Source: Microvirga sesbaniae (lineage in GTDB: Bacteria; Pseudomonadota; Alphaproteobacteria; Rhizobiales; Beijerinckiaceae). Taken from it: a stretch of 64,000 nucleotides of DNA. The notes beneath the pieces are model-generated. The model did no database searches. It saw nothing but the letters and a program-made list of their open reading frames with translations, and was not told where the DNA came from. Below, piece by piece: positions 18,160 through 26,990 of the stretch (positions are counted from its first letter, which is position 1; the number at the start of each line of letters is the position of its first letter). The DNA lies in the NCBI RefSeq assembly GCF_025460805.1, contig NZ_JAMXFJ010000021.1, positions 17,592 to 81,591 of the forward strand, written 5' to 3'. A program made the translations under genes and the position numbers.

Positions 18160-18774
18160 TGTCGCCATGATGCGGGAACGAGAGCCCGCCGCGGGAAATG
18201 CGCGGACCGTGGATCGCTGCTCGGCGGACGCAGCGCATGGACGGCATGGAACCTGGACCGGCAAAGGGTCTTTCCATCGATCAGTGCGCTGCAGCTGCTG
18301 AACATCGCAATGCAGCGGATCCCGATGTTTGACGAAAGTTCCGAAATAAAATCGGTTTGTCTTCATGGCGTTAACTTTATTGCAGGGAACGAGGACTTAT
18401 TCTTCCTCAGCGTCATGAGTGAAGCTGCAATGACATGGGAGCTTTTCTGGATCGTCGTTCTTGACCCTTGAGGTCGTCGGACCGCGCCAGACCTGCCCCG
18501 ACAAGAACATCAGCAGACCTCTGACGGAGTGAACAGGGCTATCGGGGCAGGGTATGACGGCGCAAGTCTTGGCGACTCCCATCCAGGGACGTTCTCACAC
18601 CGGCTGGGCATCTTCCAGTTCTTGAGCGAGGCTCAGGATGCCGCCCTTCGAACTCCAAGCATGGACATGAGGTTCAGCGCTTTGTTGCCGGCGTGAAGGC
18701 CGCAGGATTCATCCATCGTGAGGGGCTCGATGATTGTGCCCGTCAGTTCGCGTAACTAGAGTTGAGATACGGCA
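18160..18774. other. Intergenic region before cheA, with a possible gene remnant
   Basis: About 600 bp with no intact gene. Near the right end (about 18665-18754) a frame reads EVQRFVAGVKAAGFIHREGL and then stops at TAA, which looks protein-like but has no start in frame. It might be the tail of a decayed gene. The cheA promoter must be here. Confidence 0.35.
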
Positions 18775-21576
18775 ATGGACGACCTTCTTCTTGAATTTCT
18801 AACCGAGACCAACGAGCACCTCGAGACGGTCGACGTGGAGATGGTCCGATTCGAGCAAGACCCCAATAACGAGGCAATTCTCAGCAACATCTTCCGGCTG
18901 GTTCATACCATCAAGGGAACCTGCGGATTCCTCGGTTTGCCGCGCCTTGAAGCTCTTGCCCATGCGGCTGAGACCCTCATGGGAAAATTCCGGGACGGCA
19001 TGCCGGTTACAACGCCTGCCGTCTCGCTCATCCTTGCGACCCTCGATCGGATCAAGGAGATCCTGGGCGAGCTCGAGCGGCAGGGCGCGGAGCCCGAAGG
19101 GTCCGACGGCGATCTGATCGAGATGCTCGACAAGATGGCATCACAGGAAGCGCCCGCTCCCGAACCCTTCGTTCCTGCGCCGTCGCCGCAATCCTCCGGC
19201 CAGTTGGTCTATCAGGTCCTGGAGCGCGAGCTGAAGCCGGGAGAGGTCTCGCTGGACGAGCTCGAGCGGGCCTTCCAGGAGGCGCCAGGTCCAGAGAAGG
19301 CTTCGACCTCCGGCACGCTGACCTATCAGGTGCTGGAACGTCCGTTGAAGCCCGGCGAGGTGTCGCTCGACGAGCTCGAGCGAGCGTTCCGAGAAGCGCC
19401 CGGGCCGGCTCCCCTGGTCATTGACAAGCCCGCCGCCAGTGCCCCGAAAGCGGAGGCCGCAGCGCCTCAGCGTCCGGCCCAGGCGTCCAAGAAGAATTCG
19501 GACGCATCGGATGCCGGCGAAGGAGCTGAGGGCATCGCCGGGAAGGTCCAAACCATCCGCGTGAATGTGGACACGCTCGAGCATCTGATGACCATGGTCT
19601 CGGAGCTCGTTCTGACCCGGAACCAGCTGCTCGAGATCGCCAGGAGAAGCTCCGACGACCACGGATACAAGGTACCCTTGCAGCGGTTGTCCCAGGTGAC
19701 GGCAGAGCTGCAGGACGGGGTCATGAAGACCCGCATGCAGCCAATCGGCAATGCGTGGCAGAAGCTTCCCCGCGTCGTCCGGGACCTCTCGAACGAACTT
19801 TCCAAGAAGATCGAGCTCGTGATGCAGGGTGCCGACACCGAGCTCGATCGGCAGGTGCTCGAAGTCATCAAAGATCCTCTCACGCACATGGTCCGCAATT
19901 CGGCTGACCACGGCATCGAGAGCCCGGCGGATCGAAAGGCTGCCGGAAAGCCCGAGAAAGGTACGATCCGCCTCAATGCCTATCACGAGGGCGGGTCGAT
20001 CACGATCGAAATCTCCGATGACGGCAAGGGCCTGAACTTTGCCGCCATCCGGAAGAAGGCTGTCGAGAGAGGCATCGCGGGCGATTCCGAAGTGGAGCGC
20101 ATGAGCGATGCGCAAGTGGCCAAGTTCATTTTCCATCCGGGCTTCTCGACAGCCGCGAAAGTCACATCCGTGTCGGGGCGCGGCGTCGGCATGGACGTCG
20201 TCAAGACCAATATCGAGCTGATCGGAGGCACCGTCGATATCCGTTCCGAGCAGGGACGCGGCACAACATTCACGATCAAGATCCCGCTGACCCTGGCGAT
20301 CGTGGCCGCGCTCATCGTGGCTTCGAAGGATCAGCGCTTTGCGATACCCCAGGTCGCCGTCTCCGAACTCGTCAGAGTGTCGCCGTCGTCCGAGCATTCG
20401 ATCGAACGGATCAACGGGACGCCCATCCTCCGCCTGCGGGACCGGCTGCTGCCGATCGTCCCGCTCTCGAAGGTCATGGGCCTGTCCGGGAATGAGGACG
20501 TCAATAACGGCTTCGTCGTCGTGACACAGGTCGCCCACCAGCGCTTCGGCATCCTTGTCGACGGTGTCTTCCATACCGAAGAGATCGTCGTGAAGCCGAT
20601 GTCGTCGAAGTTGCGACATATCCAGCTCTTCTCCGGCAATACAATTCTGGGCGATGGCGCCGTCGTGCTCATCATCGATCCCAACGGTCTCGCCCGGATG
20701 GTGGGCTCGGGCGCCGACAGCAACGAGTTCCAGAGCGATGCCGGCCTTGAGCAAACGATCGCGGCGGCGGATGAATTGACGAGCCTGCTTGTCTTCCGCG
20801 GCGGTGGGGAAAGTCTCAAGGCGGTTCCGCTCTCTCTCGTAACCCGTCTGGAAGAAATCGATGCCTCGACCATCGAGTGGTCCAGCGGCCGCCCGGTCGT
20901 CCAGTATCGCGGACGCTTGATGCCTCTCGTATCGTGCGACGATGAACTGGCCATCAAGCGGCAGGGGATGCAATCTCTGCTGGTGTTCTCCGATGGCGAA
21001 GTCTCCATGGGCCTGGCTGTCGCCGAGATCGTCGACATCGTTGAAGACAAACTCGACGTGGAGCTGCTTGCCGAGCGGTCCGACCTGGTTGGATCTGCCG
21101 TGGTCCGTGGCCGCACGACCGAGATCGTCAACATCGCACATTACCTTCCGATGGTTCTTGAAACCTGGGCCCGCAAGGACCGGCGCGGCGGACCCGACAA
21201 ATCCCTGCTCCTCGTCGACAGCTCGACGTTCTTCCGCGATATGCTTGTCCCCGTCCTCAAGGCGTCAGGATACAGGGTTCAAACCGCCGCGACGGCCCAG
21301 GAGGCAGTTCGCCTCCTGTCGAACGGGTTGCAGGTCGATGTGATCGTCACCGATCTGGAACTCTCGGGACATTCCGGCTTTGCGTTGGTTGCTTCTCTGC
21401 GAGCCGATCCGCATCACAGTTCCACCCCTGTCATCGGAATGACCGTCAAACCTGACGCGCAGCAGATTGCCCTTGCGAGGAAACTGCGTATTTCGGAGAT
21501 CGTTTCGAAAATCGACAGACGGGGGCTCCTCTCCGCCCTGGCAGAGCTGAACGCATCGCTTGAAGAGGCTGCATAA
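18775..21576 (+). CDS. cheA: Hybrid chemotaxis histidine kinase CheA with C-terminal receiver
   Basis: 933 residues. Order: Hpt with phospho-His H44 in RLVHTIKGTCGFLGL; a Pro/Ala-rich linker holding two near-identical 38-residue units (residues about 146-213) in place of a recognisable P2 domain; a dimerisation helix pair (VDTLEHLMTMVSELVLTRNQ); and a GHKL ATPase with HMVRNSADHGIE, ISDDGKGLN and GRGVGMDVVK. Two CheW-like domains follow (about 510-640 and 660-790), then a receiver with D in VIVTDLELSG. CheA phosphorylates CheY and CheB in response to chemoreceptors. It heads cheA-cheW-cheY-cheZ, with cheW 2 nt away. The receiver's acidic pocket reads LLVDSS, with one Asp rather than two, so it may bind metal weakly. 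Confidence 0.95.
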   Translation: MDDLLLEFLTETNEHLETVDVEMVRFEQDPNNEAILSNIFRLVHTIKGTCGFLGLPRLEALAHAAETLMGKFRDGMPVTTPAVSLILATLDRIKEILGELERQGAEPEGSDGDLIEMLDKMASQEAPAPEPFVPAPSPQSSGQLVYQVLERELKPGEVSLDELERAFQEAPGPEKASTSGTLTYQVLERPLKPGEVSLDELERAFREAPGPAPLVIDKPAASAPKAEAAAPQRPAQASKKNSDASDAGEGAEGIAGKVQTIRVNVDTLEHLMTMVSELVLTRNQLLEIARRSSDDHGYKVPLQRLSQVTAELQDGVMKTRMQPIGNAWQKLPRVVRDLSNELSKKIELVMQGADTELDRQVLEVIKDPLTHMVRNSADHGIESPADRKAAGKPEKGTIRLNAYHEGGSITIEISDDGKGLNFAAIRKKAVERGIAGDSEVERMSDAQVAKFIFHPGFSTAAKVTSVSGRGVGMDVVKTNIELIGGTVDIRSEQGRGTTFTIKIPLTLAIVAALIVASKDQRFAIPQVAVSELVRVSPSSEHSIERINGTPILRLRDRLLPIVPLSKVMGLSGNEDVNNGFVVVTQVAHQRFGILVDGVFHTEEIVVKPMSSKLRHIQLFSGNTILGDGAVVLIIDPNGLARMVGSGADSNEFQSDAGLEQTIAAADELTSLLVFRGGGESLKAVPLSLVTRLEEIDASTIEWSSGRPVVQYRGRLMPLVSCDDELAIKRQGMQSLLVFSDGEVSMGLAVAEIVDIVEDKLDVELLAERSDLVGSAVVRGRTTEIVNIAHYLPMVLETWARKDRRGGPDKSLLLVDSSTFFRDMLVPVLKASGYRVQTAATAQEAVRLLSNGLQVDVIVTDLELSGHSGFALVASLRADPHHSSTPVIGMTVKPDAQQIALARKLRISEIVSKIDRRGLLSALAELNASLEEAA
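19210..19413 (+). repeat. Tandem 114-bp repeat inside cheA
   Basis: Two copies with a 114-bp period (19210 and 19324) encode YQVLER-x-LKPGEVSLDELERAF-x-EAPGP. They lie in the linker between the Hpt and dimerisation domains and are more alike in protein than in DNA. Confidence 0.9.
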
Positions 21577-21578
21577 GA

Positions 21579-22067
21579 ATGAAACAGATTGAACCGATTG
21601 CAACCGGTGCAACCAAGGTTACCTCCAAGCAGATGGAATTCGTGACGGTCACGGTCGCTGGGCAGCTCCTCGGCTTGCCGATAAGCCGTGTTCATGATGT
21701 TTTCGTCGTCAGTGAGATGACGACTGTCCCGCTGGCCCCCGGCGAAATTGCAGGTCTTCTGAACCTGCGTGGCCGGGTCGTGACTGCCGTTTCGCTCCGC
21801 CGACGCCTCGGCTTGGGAGACTCGACCAGCGTTGAACGACGCATGGCGGTCGGACTCGAAAACCATGGGGAGGCTTACGGCCTCCTCGTTGACGAGGTCG
21901 GCGAAGTCCTCAAGCTCGATCCAGACGAGATGCAGCCCAATCCGGTTCACATGGACCGAGGCTGGGTTGGGCTATCGCAGGGAGTTCATCAGCTGCACGA
22001 CAAGCTCCTGATTGTTCTGGATGTCGATGCCGTTCTGGCGTTCGAAACCGAACGGGAAGCTGCATAA
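21579..22067 (+). CDS. cheW: Chemotaxis coupling protein CheW
   Basis: 162 residues, a single CheW (SH3-like) domain: QMEFVTVTVAGQLLGLPISRVHDVF, the LNLRGRVVTAVSLRRRLGL beta hairpin and GLLVDEVGEVLKL. It links chemoreceptors to CheA in the membrane-associated array. It starts 2 nt after cheA and is followed by cheY after 50 nt. No unusual features. Confidence 0.95.
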   Translation: MKQIEPIATGATKVTSKQMEFVTVTVAGQLLGLPISRVHDVFVVSEMTTVPLAPGEIAGLLNLRGRVVTAVSLRRRLGLGDSTSVERRMAVGLENHGEAYGLLVDEVGEVLKLDPDEMQPNPVHMDRGWVGLSQGVHQLHDKLLIVLDVDAVLAFETEREAA

Positions 22068-22117
22068 TCGGTTCCAGGAGCCTATCGGGCGTCCGCGCAT
22101 TCTGAGGATTTGATACC

Positions 22118-22501
22118 GTGAGTCTCGACCTTTCTACTCCTGTCCTTGTCGTTGACGATTACCAGACAATGGTCAGGATTCTCCGGAACCTTCTCAAGCA
22201 GATCGGTTTCAACGATGTGGATGATGCCTCCGACGGGCAGGCTGCTCTCGAGAAGCTGAGGGCCAAGAAGTACGGGCTCGTCATCTCGGATTGGAACATG
22301 GCTCCTATGACGGGTTACGAATTGCTTCAGCAGGTTCGGTCCGATGCTGAGCTAAGCTCCTTGCCGTTTATCATGGTCACCGCCGAGGCGAAGACCGAGA
22401 ACGTCGTCGCTGCGAAGAAGGCGGGCGTCAACAATTATATCGTCAAGCCGTTCAACGCCGATACGCTGCGGACGAAGATCAGCGCTGTGTTCAGCGGATA
22501 A
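22118..22501 (+). CDS. cheY: Chemotaxis response regulator CheY
   Basis: 127 residues from a GTG start at 22118. A complete receiver: LVVDDYQTMVRILRNLLKQ, phosphorylation Asp in LVISDWNMAPMTGYELL, MVTAEAKTENVVAAKKAG and the Lys in YIVKPF. The long match to enterobacterial CheY (DWNM, TAEAK) points to the form that binds the FliM switch. It is followed immediately by cheZ, its probable phosphatase. Confidence 0.95.
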   Translation: MSLDLSTPVLVVDDYQTMVRILRNLLKQIGFNDVDDASDGQAALEKLRAKKYGLVISDWNMAPMTGYELLQQVRSDAELSSLPFIMVTAEAKTENVVAAKKAGVNNYIVKPFNADTLRTKISAVFSG

Positions 22502-22507
22502 GTGATC

Positions 22508-23221
22508 ATGAGCAAGGTCATGAAGCTACAGAAGAGCTATCGTATCGAAGCGAGCATGGGCGTGCTCCCTCACGACGAGGGGGCGCAGGAGCGGCATTCC
22601 GAAATTATGAGCTTGCTCGGCACGATCAGGGAGTCGATCGTTCCGGCACGCGACATCTCCGCCTCGCTGCTTGAGGAGCATCGGCGGGACATGCAGGAGG
22701 CACTTCGCCTGAAGGTGGAGCTGGACTCCATTTATGAGGCCATCAACCGGACCAAGAGGGAAATTGCCACCCTTCGCTATGCCGGCGCGCAAGGCCAAGA
22801 GATCACCCGGGTGACGGACGAACTCGGTGCGATCGTTCTCGGCACCGAGACGGCAACCAACTCGATCCTCGCGGCCGCCGAGAAGATCGACGATCTGTCC
22901 AGCAACCTGTCATCGCGCTTGAGCGGCAGTGACCAGGAGATCGCTCGTGAGATCTTGGATCATGTCATCAGTATCTTCGAGGCTTGCAATTTCCAGGACA
23001 TAACCGGGCAACGCATCAGCAAGGTCGTGAATGCGATGCGGTTCGTTGAAGAGCGTGTCCATCACATGATTGATATCTGGGGTGGCCTCGAAAGCTTCAA
23101 GGATGTCGAAACCATCGATGACTCGAGCCGCAAGGGAGAGGCAGCTCTCCTGAACGGTCCCGCACTTGCGACTGACAAGGGCGTGACATCACAGGATGCG
23201 ATCGACGCACTCTTCGATTAG
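22508..23221 (+). CDS. cheZ: Chemotaxis protein phosphatase CheZ
   Basis: 237 residues from ATG 22508 (a GTG at 22502 would give 239; the GGATAAG spacing favours 22508). The long helical body ends with EACNFQDITGQRISKVVNAM, whose D164 and Q168 correspond to the catalytic Asp and Gln of enterobacterial CheZ. The C-terminal peptide SQDAIDALFD matches the CheY-binding tail. It dephosphorylates CheY-P to end the tumble or stop signal. Its TAG stop is the start of a dispersed repeat. Confidence 0.92.
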   Translation: MSKVMKLQKSYRIEASMGVLPHDEGAQERHSEIMSLLGTIRESIVPARDISASLLEEHRRDMQEALRLKVELDSIYEAINRTKREIATLRYAGAQGQEITRVTDELGAIVLGTETATNSILAAAEKIDDLSSNLSSRLSGSDQEIAREILDHVISIFEACNFQDITGQRISKVVNAMRFVEERVHHMIDIWGGLESFKDVETIDDSSRKGEAALLNGPALATDKGVTSQDAIDALFD

Positions 23222-23366
23222 AGCGTCGTGTGGACGAAGGCGGGCCACACTCGTGACCCTCTCCCCGTCATCACCGGGCTCGTCCCGGTGATCTCGATCG
23301 TCTGGAAAACCGAGCCCCACCGGATCCGACCCCAACCGGGTTCCACTTTTCACGTCCGATGTTCTA
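23219..23366. repeat. Dispersed palindromic repeat, copy 3 (starts in the cheZ stop codon)
   Basis: Begins TAGAGCGTCGTGTGGACGAA and ends with CACTTTTCACGTCCGATGTT then CTA, the inverted form of the TAGAGCATCGG end. It fills most of the 225-bp gap between converging cheZ and the heparinase gene. The segment at 23222-23262 resembles copy 4 at 43098. Confidence 0.7.
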
Positions 23367-23446
23367 AGGCCGGCATCGGAGGTCGGTCCATTGTATTCGG
23401 CGGCTGGGACGATAAAGCAGTATCGGATGGCCTCATGCCGGAAGAG

Positions 23447-26206
23447 TCACCCCAGCAGGCTGCGGACGTCTTGCTGCGCCAACAGGTCCAGCATGCGACG
23501 AAGCCCCTGCTCGTTGTTCGTAAGGATCATCCCTCCGCAGACCTCACCGGAGCCGGAGAACCTGTAAGTGAGGGCATTGGCGGGTTGAAGGCCTCCCGAT
23601 GGATGCGAAAGAAAACCTTGCAGGGAGCCAGGATGATCGTTGCAGCCATTCTGGATCCTCATTCCACTGTACTGACCTGCGATTCCGTGCGGGATCATGC
23701 GCAGCCGGCTCCTGTCGCGAAAGCCGATCGCAAGATCTGCGTTCGCGAGCGCAACGGCGATTCCTTCCGCAAAGTGAAAGTGTCCCTCAAACGACAGGCT
23801 GTCCGCCGAGCCGAGGAAGCGGTCGAAGATGGCGACTGCATCAAGATTATCCAGGCACATGATGGTTCGGGTATGCTCGAACCTTGGTCCGAAAACATTC
23901 GTGCCGAGTTGGATGACTTTCACGTCGTTGAAGGTTGCTCTGGACTTGACCCAACCATGTCCTGAGGACGGGTTGCAGCCTTCCAGAATCGCGATGTTGT
24001 GAGCGCCCGGTGATGTGAGGTAGTGGCGTGTTGGACCTGGCTGATTGTGACTTGAGCCGCCCGGGTCCGTGATCCATTGTACCCCGCGCGCTGCATAGAC
24101 AAAGGACGAGCAATCGAAGTGACCATTCTCGTGGCGTTGTTCACCGAAGGATGCGCAAAGATAGCTCCAGTGTGGCTTGTGTTCGTAGTTTCTGAAGACG
24201 ACCACGCCGTCCGCCTCCGCGGCAAAGATCCGTGGGCCCAGCGGGTAGGACAGCTCCGCTGCTAATTGCGGGTCCGAGAGCAGAGATCGGCCGTGCTTGG
24301 AAATCAGTCGACGCAGCCAGGACGCATGGTGGTATCCCCGAGGAGTTTCGCCCACGGGGGGCAGCATGCCGGCCGGGTCCGTGATGCCAACGATGGTTGT
24401 AAGGCCACGCGTCAGCCGAGCTTCGAGGCTGTCCCGGAATTCCGTGGCTTCCGGAATGACTCTTAGATTCTCGACCAGAAGCAGTCCGGCAGACAGGATT
24501 TCGAGCCGGTTATGAAACGACCGCTCGATCGATGATCCATCAGGGTTGATCAGCAGGTCAAAGCCACTGCGGAGTTGGGAAAGCGCGACGGTATGCCAGT
24601 ATGAAGCCATCGGGAACAGGGGCGCCGCATCAACGATGGCCAGCAATGCACAGGCTGTGCGCAACTGAATGTCCGATGGCGAGAAGATGTTCTGACTGAG
24701 GATCTCCGAAAGGGCGAAGCCATATCTCAGGGTTTCTGCGCGGAGAATATCCCGCCGCCGGTCGCCTTTGCGGCGGCCGGGTTCTGGAACCAATGCGACC
24801 AAGCGCAAGAATACCTCGGCCCGGGTGGCCATCGAGAGGGGATAGGTGCTCAACGGGTCCCGCGATTGGCCCCAGGGATTTGACTGTATCCACGCAAGAG
24901 CGAGATCCACCGCCCGTCTCGGTCCACCCGCAGCCGGACTCCCGGCCAGATCGAGGAGCCACGAAAGTGATTGGAACTCCAGGCGCCAAGATGAAGATCG
25001 ATAGGGATCCTCGTCCCATTCGAAAGCGTCGGGGATAGGCCACGGCTCCTGACCCGCGAGGGTGAGGCGATTGTCGATGATCGTCGGCTCTTCGCCGTGC
25101 TGCACAGCCTTGAGACGATCGTGAAAAGTCATCGGCGAGCCCGGGCGATCGGCATCGACGAACCAGTCGATCGGACTCACAGGTGCCTTGAGGGCCGCCG
25201 GGCCATGGAGCCCTCCAAGCCGGTTGCGCACCTCCTCGAGGAAGTCGAGCGGATCGAACCTGTCTTCCCCGAGAATCGTCTCAAGCAGAAGATCCTCACC
25301 GGCTGTGACCTCAAGAGGGGTTACGAGGCTGATCGCAGCCTCCTCCCGTCTAGCCTGGAAGCCGAGTTCGACCGACGCCGCTCCGGCAGGAGGGTTGAGT
25401 TCAAGCGTAAAGCGCCTCGTCTGCCGATGGACCGGGATATCGATGAAGGCATCCATGACGGGAGATGATGACACTCCCTCATAGGGAGGCTTCAACTCAG
25501 TGCCCCGTGCATCCCGGAAAACAACACGCGCCAGAGCGCCGTCACCTTCCGGGCCGTGGTTGACGAGCTGCCCACGCACGAAGAGCGGGTGTCCTGGAAC
25601 GGTTCCATATCTTTGCCAGCGCGGCGTCGTGCTGAGGCCCCACCATGTTCGACGTGAGGCGGGTACGGTCGAGCCGTCGACAGGAGGGTCGTTCTGAGTT
25701 CCCTGTTCGCCTGGTGCCGACCGAGTCGCTTGGTCGATCCGAAGGTTGCGGATCGTAAACGGATGCGAGTTGCGCCAACTGCGTATCGTGACGGTCAGAC
25801 GCTTTGCCGGGGCTGGGATGAAGAAACGAAATTCAACGAGCGCTTTACGGGAATGCACGGTGGACCGATCGTAGAACGCGGGCCCCGCCATGTAATAGCT
25901 GTGAGGATCGATCTGGCTTCTTGATAGTCCTGGAACATAGGCGAACTCGATGCTCGACCCATCGTCGGTCAGGAAGTCTATTCCAACGGCTGCGAAATCC
26001 TGAACGGCCCGACTCTTTTCCTCCTGATGCCAAGAGACCTCGAAGTTGAGCTCGCACCACGCATCGTTGGAAACATCTTTGAATTCATAGACGGCGCGGG
26101 ACCAGCGATTATGATTTGCAACGACCTGGATATCGTCGCCGGGACTCGCTGAACCGTCTTCAGGCTGATCACGATGAACCGGCAGAATGCGTGTAACGTC
26201 GGGCAT
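23447..26206 (-). CDS. Heparinase II/III family protein
   Basis: 919 residues. An N-terminal region of about 170 residues is predicted to be beta-rich (WSRAVYEFKDVSNDAWCELN and following). A helical toroid-like middle comes next, with LALAWIQSNPWGQSRDPLST and LRTACALLAIVDAAP. The C-terminal beta domain then has HENGHFDCSSFVYAARGVQW, the family's most conserved motif. Known relatives are polysaccharide lyases acting on uronate-containing glycans. No clear signal peptide is seen, although the first residues (MPDVTRILPVHRD) could be mis-started. It stands alone, so its glycan substrate and location are open; a link with the sugar cluster at the left is speculative. Confidence 0.82.
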   Translation of the reverse strand: MPDVTRILPVHRDQPEDGSASPGDDIQVVANHNRWSRAVYEFKDVSNDAWCELNFEVSWHQEEKSRAVQDFAAVGIDFLTDDGSSIEFAYVPGLSRSQIDPHSYYMAGPAFYDRSTVHSRKALVEFRFFIPAPAKRLTVTIRSWRNSHPFTIRNLRIDQATRSAPGEQGTQNDPPVDGSTVPASRRTWWGLSTTPRWQRYGTVPGHPLFVRGQLVNHGPEGDGALARVVFRDARGTELKPPYEGVSSSPVMDAFIDIPVHRQTRRFTLELNPPAGAASVELGFQARREEAAISLVTPLEVTAGEDLLLETILGEDRFDPLDFLEEVRNRLGGLHGPAALKAPVSPIDWFVDADRPGSPMTFHDRLKAVQHGEEPTIIDNRLTLAGQEPWPIPDAFEWDEDPYRSSSWRLEFQSLSWLLDLAGSPAAGGPRRAVDLALAWIQSNPWGQSRDPLSTYPLSMATRAEVFLRLVALVPEPGRRKGDRRRDILRAETLRYGFALSEILSQNIFSPSDIQLRTACALLAIVDAAPLFPMASYWHTVALSQLRSGFDLLINPDGSSIERSFHNRLEILSAGLLLVENLRVIPEATEFRDSLEARLTRGLTTIVGITDPAGMLPPVGETPRGYHHASWLRRLISKHGRSLLSDPQLAAELSYPLGPRIFAAEADGVVVFRNYEHKPHWSYLCASFGEQRHENGHFDCSSFVYAARGVQWITDPGGSSHNQPGPTRHYLTSPGAHNIAILEGCNPSSGHGWVKSRATFNDVKVIQLGTNVFGPRFEHTRTIMCLDNLDAVAIFDRFLGSADSLSFEGHFHFAEGIAVALANADLAIGFRDRSRLRMIPHGIAGQYSGMRIQNGCNDHPGSLQGFLSHPSGGLQPANALTYRFSGSGEVCGGMILTNNEQGLRRMLDLLAQQDVRSLLG

Positions 26207-26369
26207 GCAGATACCAAAGCCTTATCGTGAAACCTTGATGAGCGTAATCGCTGTGGGGAGAGCGATCATTCTGAGCCTGGCTGAAGAACGGGCAATGACG
26301 AGAGAGTCTTTGCCGTGTTGGTTCCAGGATCTCGATGGACGCTTGCCCTGTCCGCCCCGACGCGGGTGT

Positions 26370-26990
26370 CTAGTTCCCGGTTGCGACCTCGAGAAACAGC
26401 GCCATGCGGATCAACTCGGAGAGGCTTTTCGCTTCCATCTTCGACATCACGTTGGAACGGTGGATCTCCACGGTGCGGATGCTGATGTTCAGCTCATGGG
26501 CGATCATCTTGTTGGCTTTCCCGGCAACGAGGCCGTCGAGCACCTGGCGCTCCCGTTGCGACAGCGATTGCAGGCGCGCCTGCGTCCGAAGGAGTTCCTG
26601 GTTCTTACGGACGCTCTTCTCGTCGCATACCAGGGCGAAGCGCACGACCTCCAGAAACCGGTCTTCCCGGAAGGGCTTCTCGAGGAAGTCGATCGCACCT
26701 GCTTTCATTGCTTCGACTGCAAGAGGGATGTCGGCATGACCCGTCATGACGACGACCGGAACATTAAGCCCGCGAGAGTGGAGGCGCCGGATGAACTCCA
26801 GACCATCGATGCCAGGCATGCGAACATCTGTAACGATACAGCATCTGCCTGGATCTTGAACCTCGTCGAGAAATGATTTCGCGGAGTCGTAAAGACGAAC
26901 GTTCAGGCCAGCCGATACCAGCAGAAACGAAAGAGCTTTTCGAACTCCAACGTCATCATCCACCACATACACGATCGGCGTGTTCGACAC
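26370..26990 (-). CDS. fixJ: FixJ-like response regulator
   Basis: 206 residues from GTG 26990, a usual FixJ length; the longer frame to 27128 runs inside the kinase gene. The receiver has VYVVDDDVGVRKALSFLL, phospho-Asp in CIVTDVRMPGIDG, and Lys in FLEKPF. A LuxR-type helix-turn-helix follows (LSQRERQVLDGLVAGKANKM, then TVEIHRSNVMSKM). The start overlaps the upstream kinase by 35 nt, so the two are coupled as in fixLJ. In rhizobia FixJ switches on microaerobic genes; the targets here are unknown, and it could be a paralogue with another regulon. Confidence 0.88.
   Translation of the reverse strand: MSNTPIVYVVDDDVGVRKALSFLLVSAGLNVRLYDSAKSFLDEVQDPGRCCIVTDVRMPGIDGLEFIRRLHSRGLNVPVVVMTGHADIPLAVEAMKAGAIDFLEKPFREDRFLEVVRFALVCDEKSVRKNQELLRTQARLQSLSQRERQVLDGLVAGKANKMIAHELNISIRTVEIHRSNVMSKMEAKSLSELIRMALFLEVATGN

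Noticed and set aside
18109..18471. 120-residue frame after ftcR
   Set aside because: It starts inside the ftcR terminator region, runs through the hairpin and has no domain or ribosome-binding site.
19141..21141. 666-residue open frame antisense to cheA
   Set aside because: Shadow of the conserved CheA reading frame; composition and lack of any motif argue against a gene.
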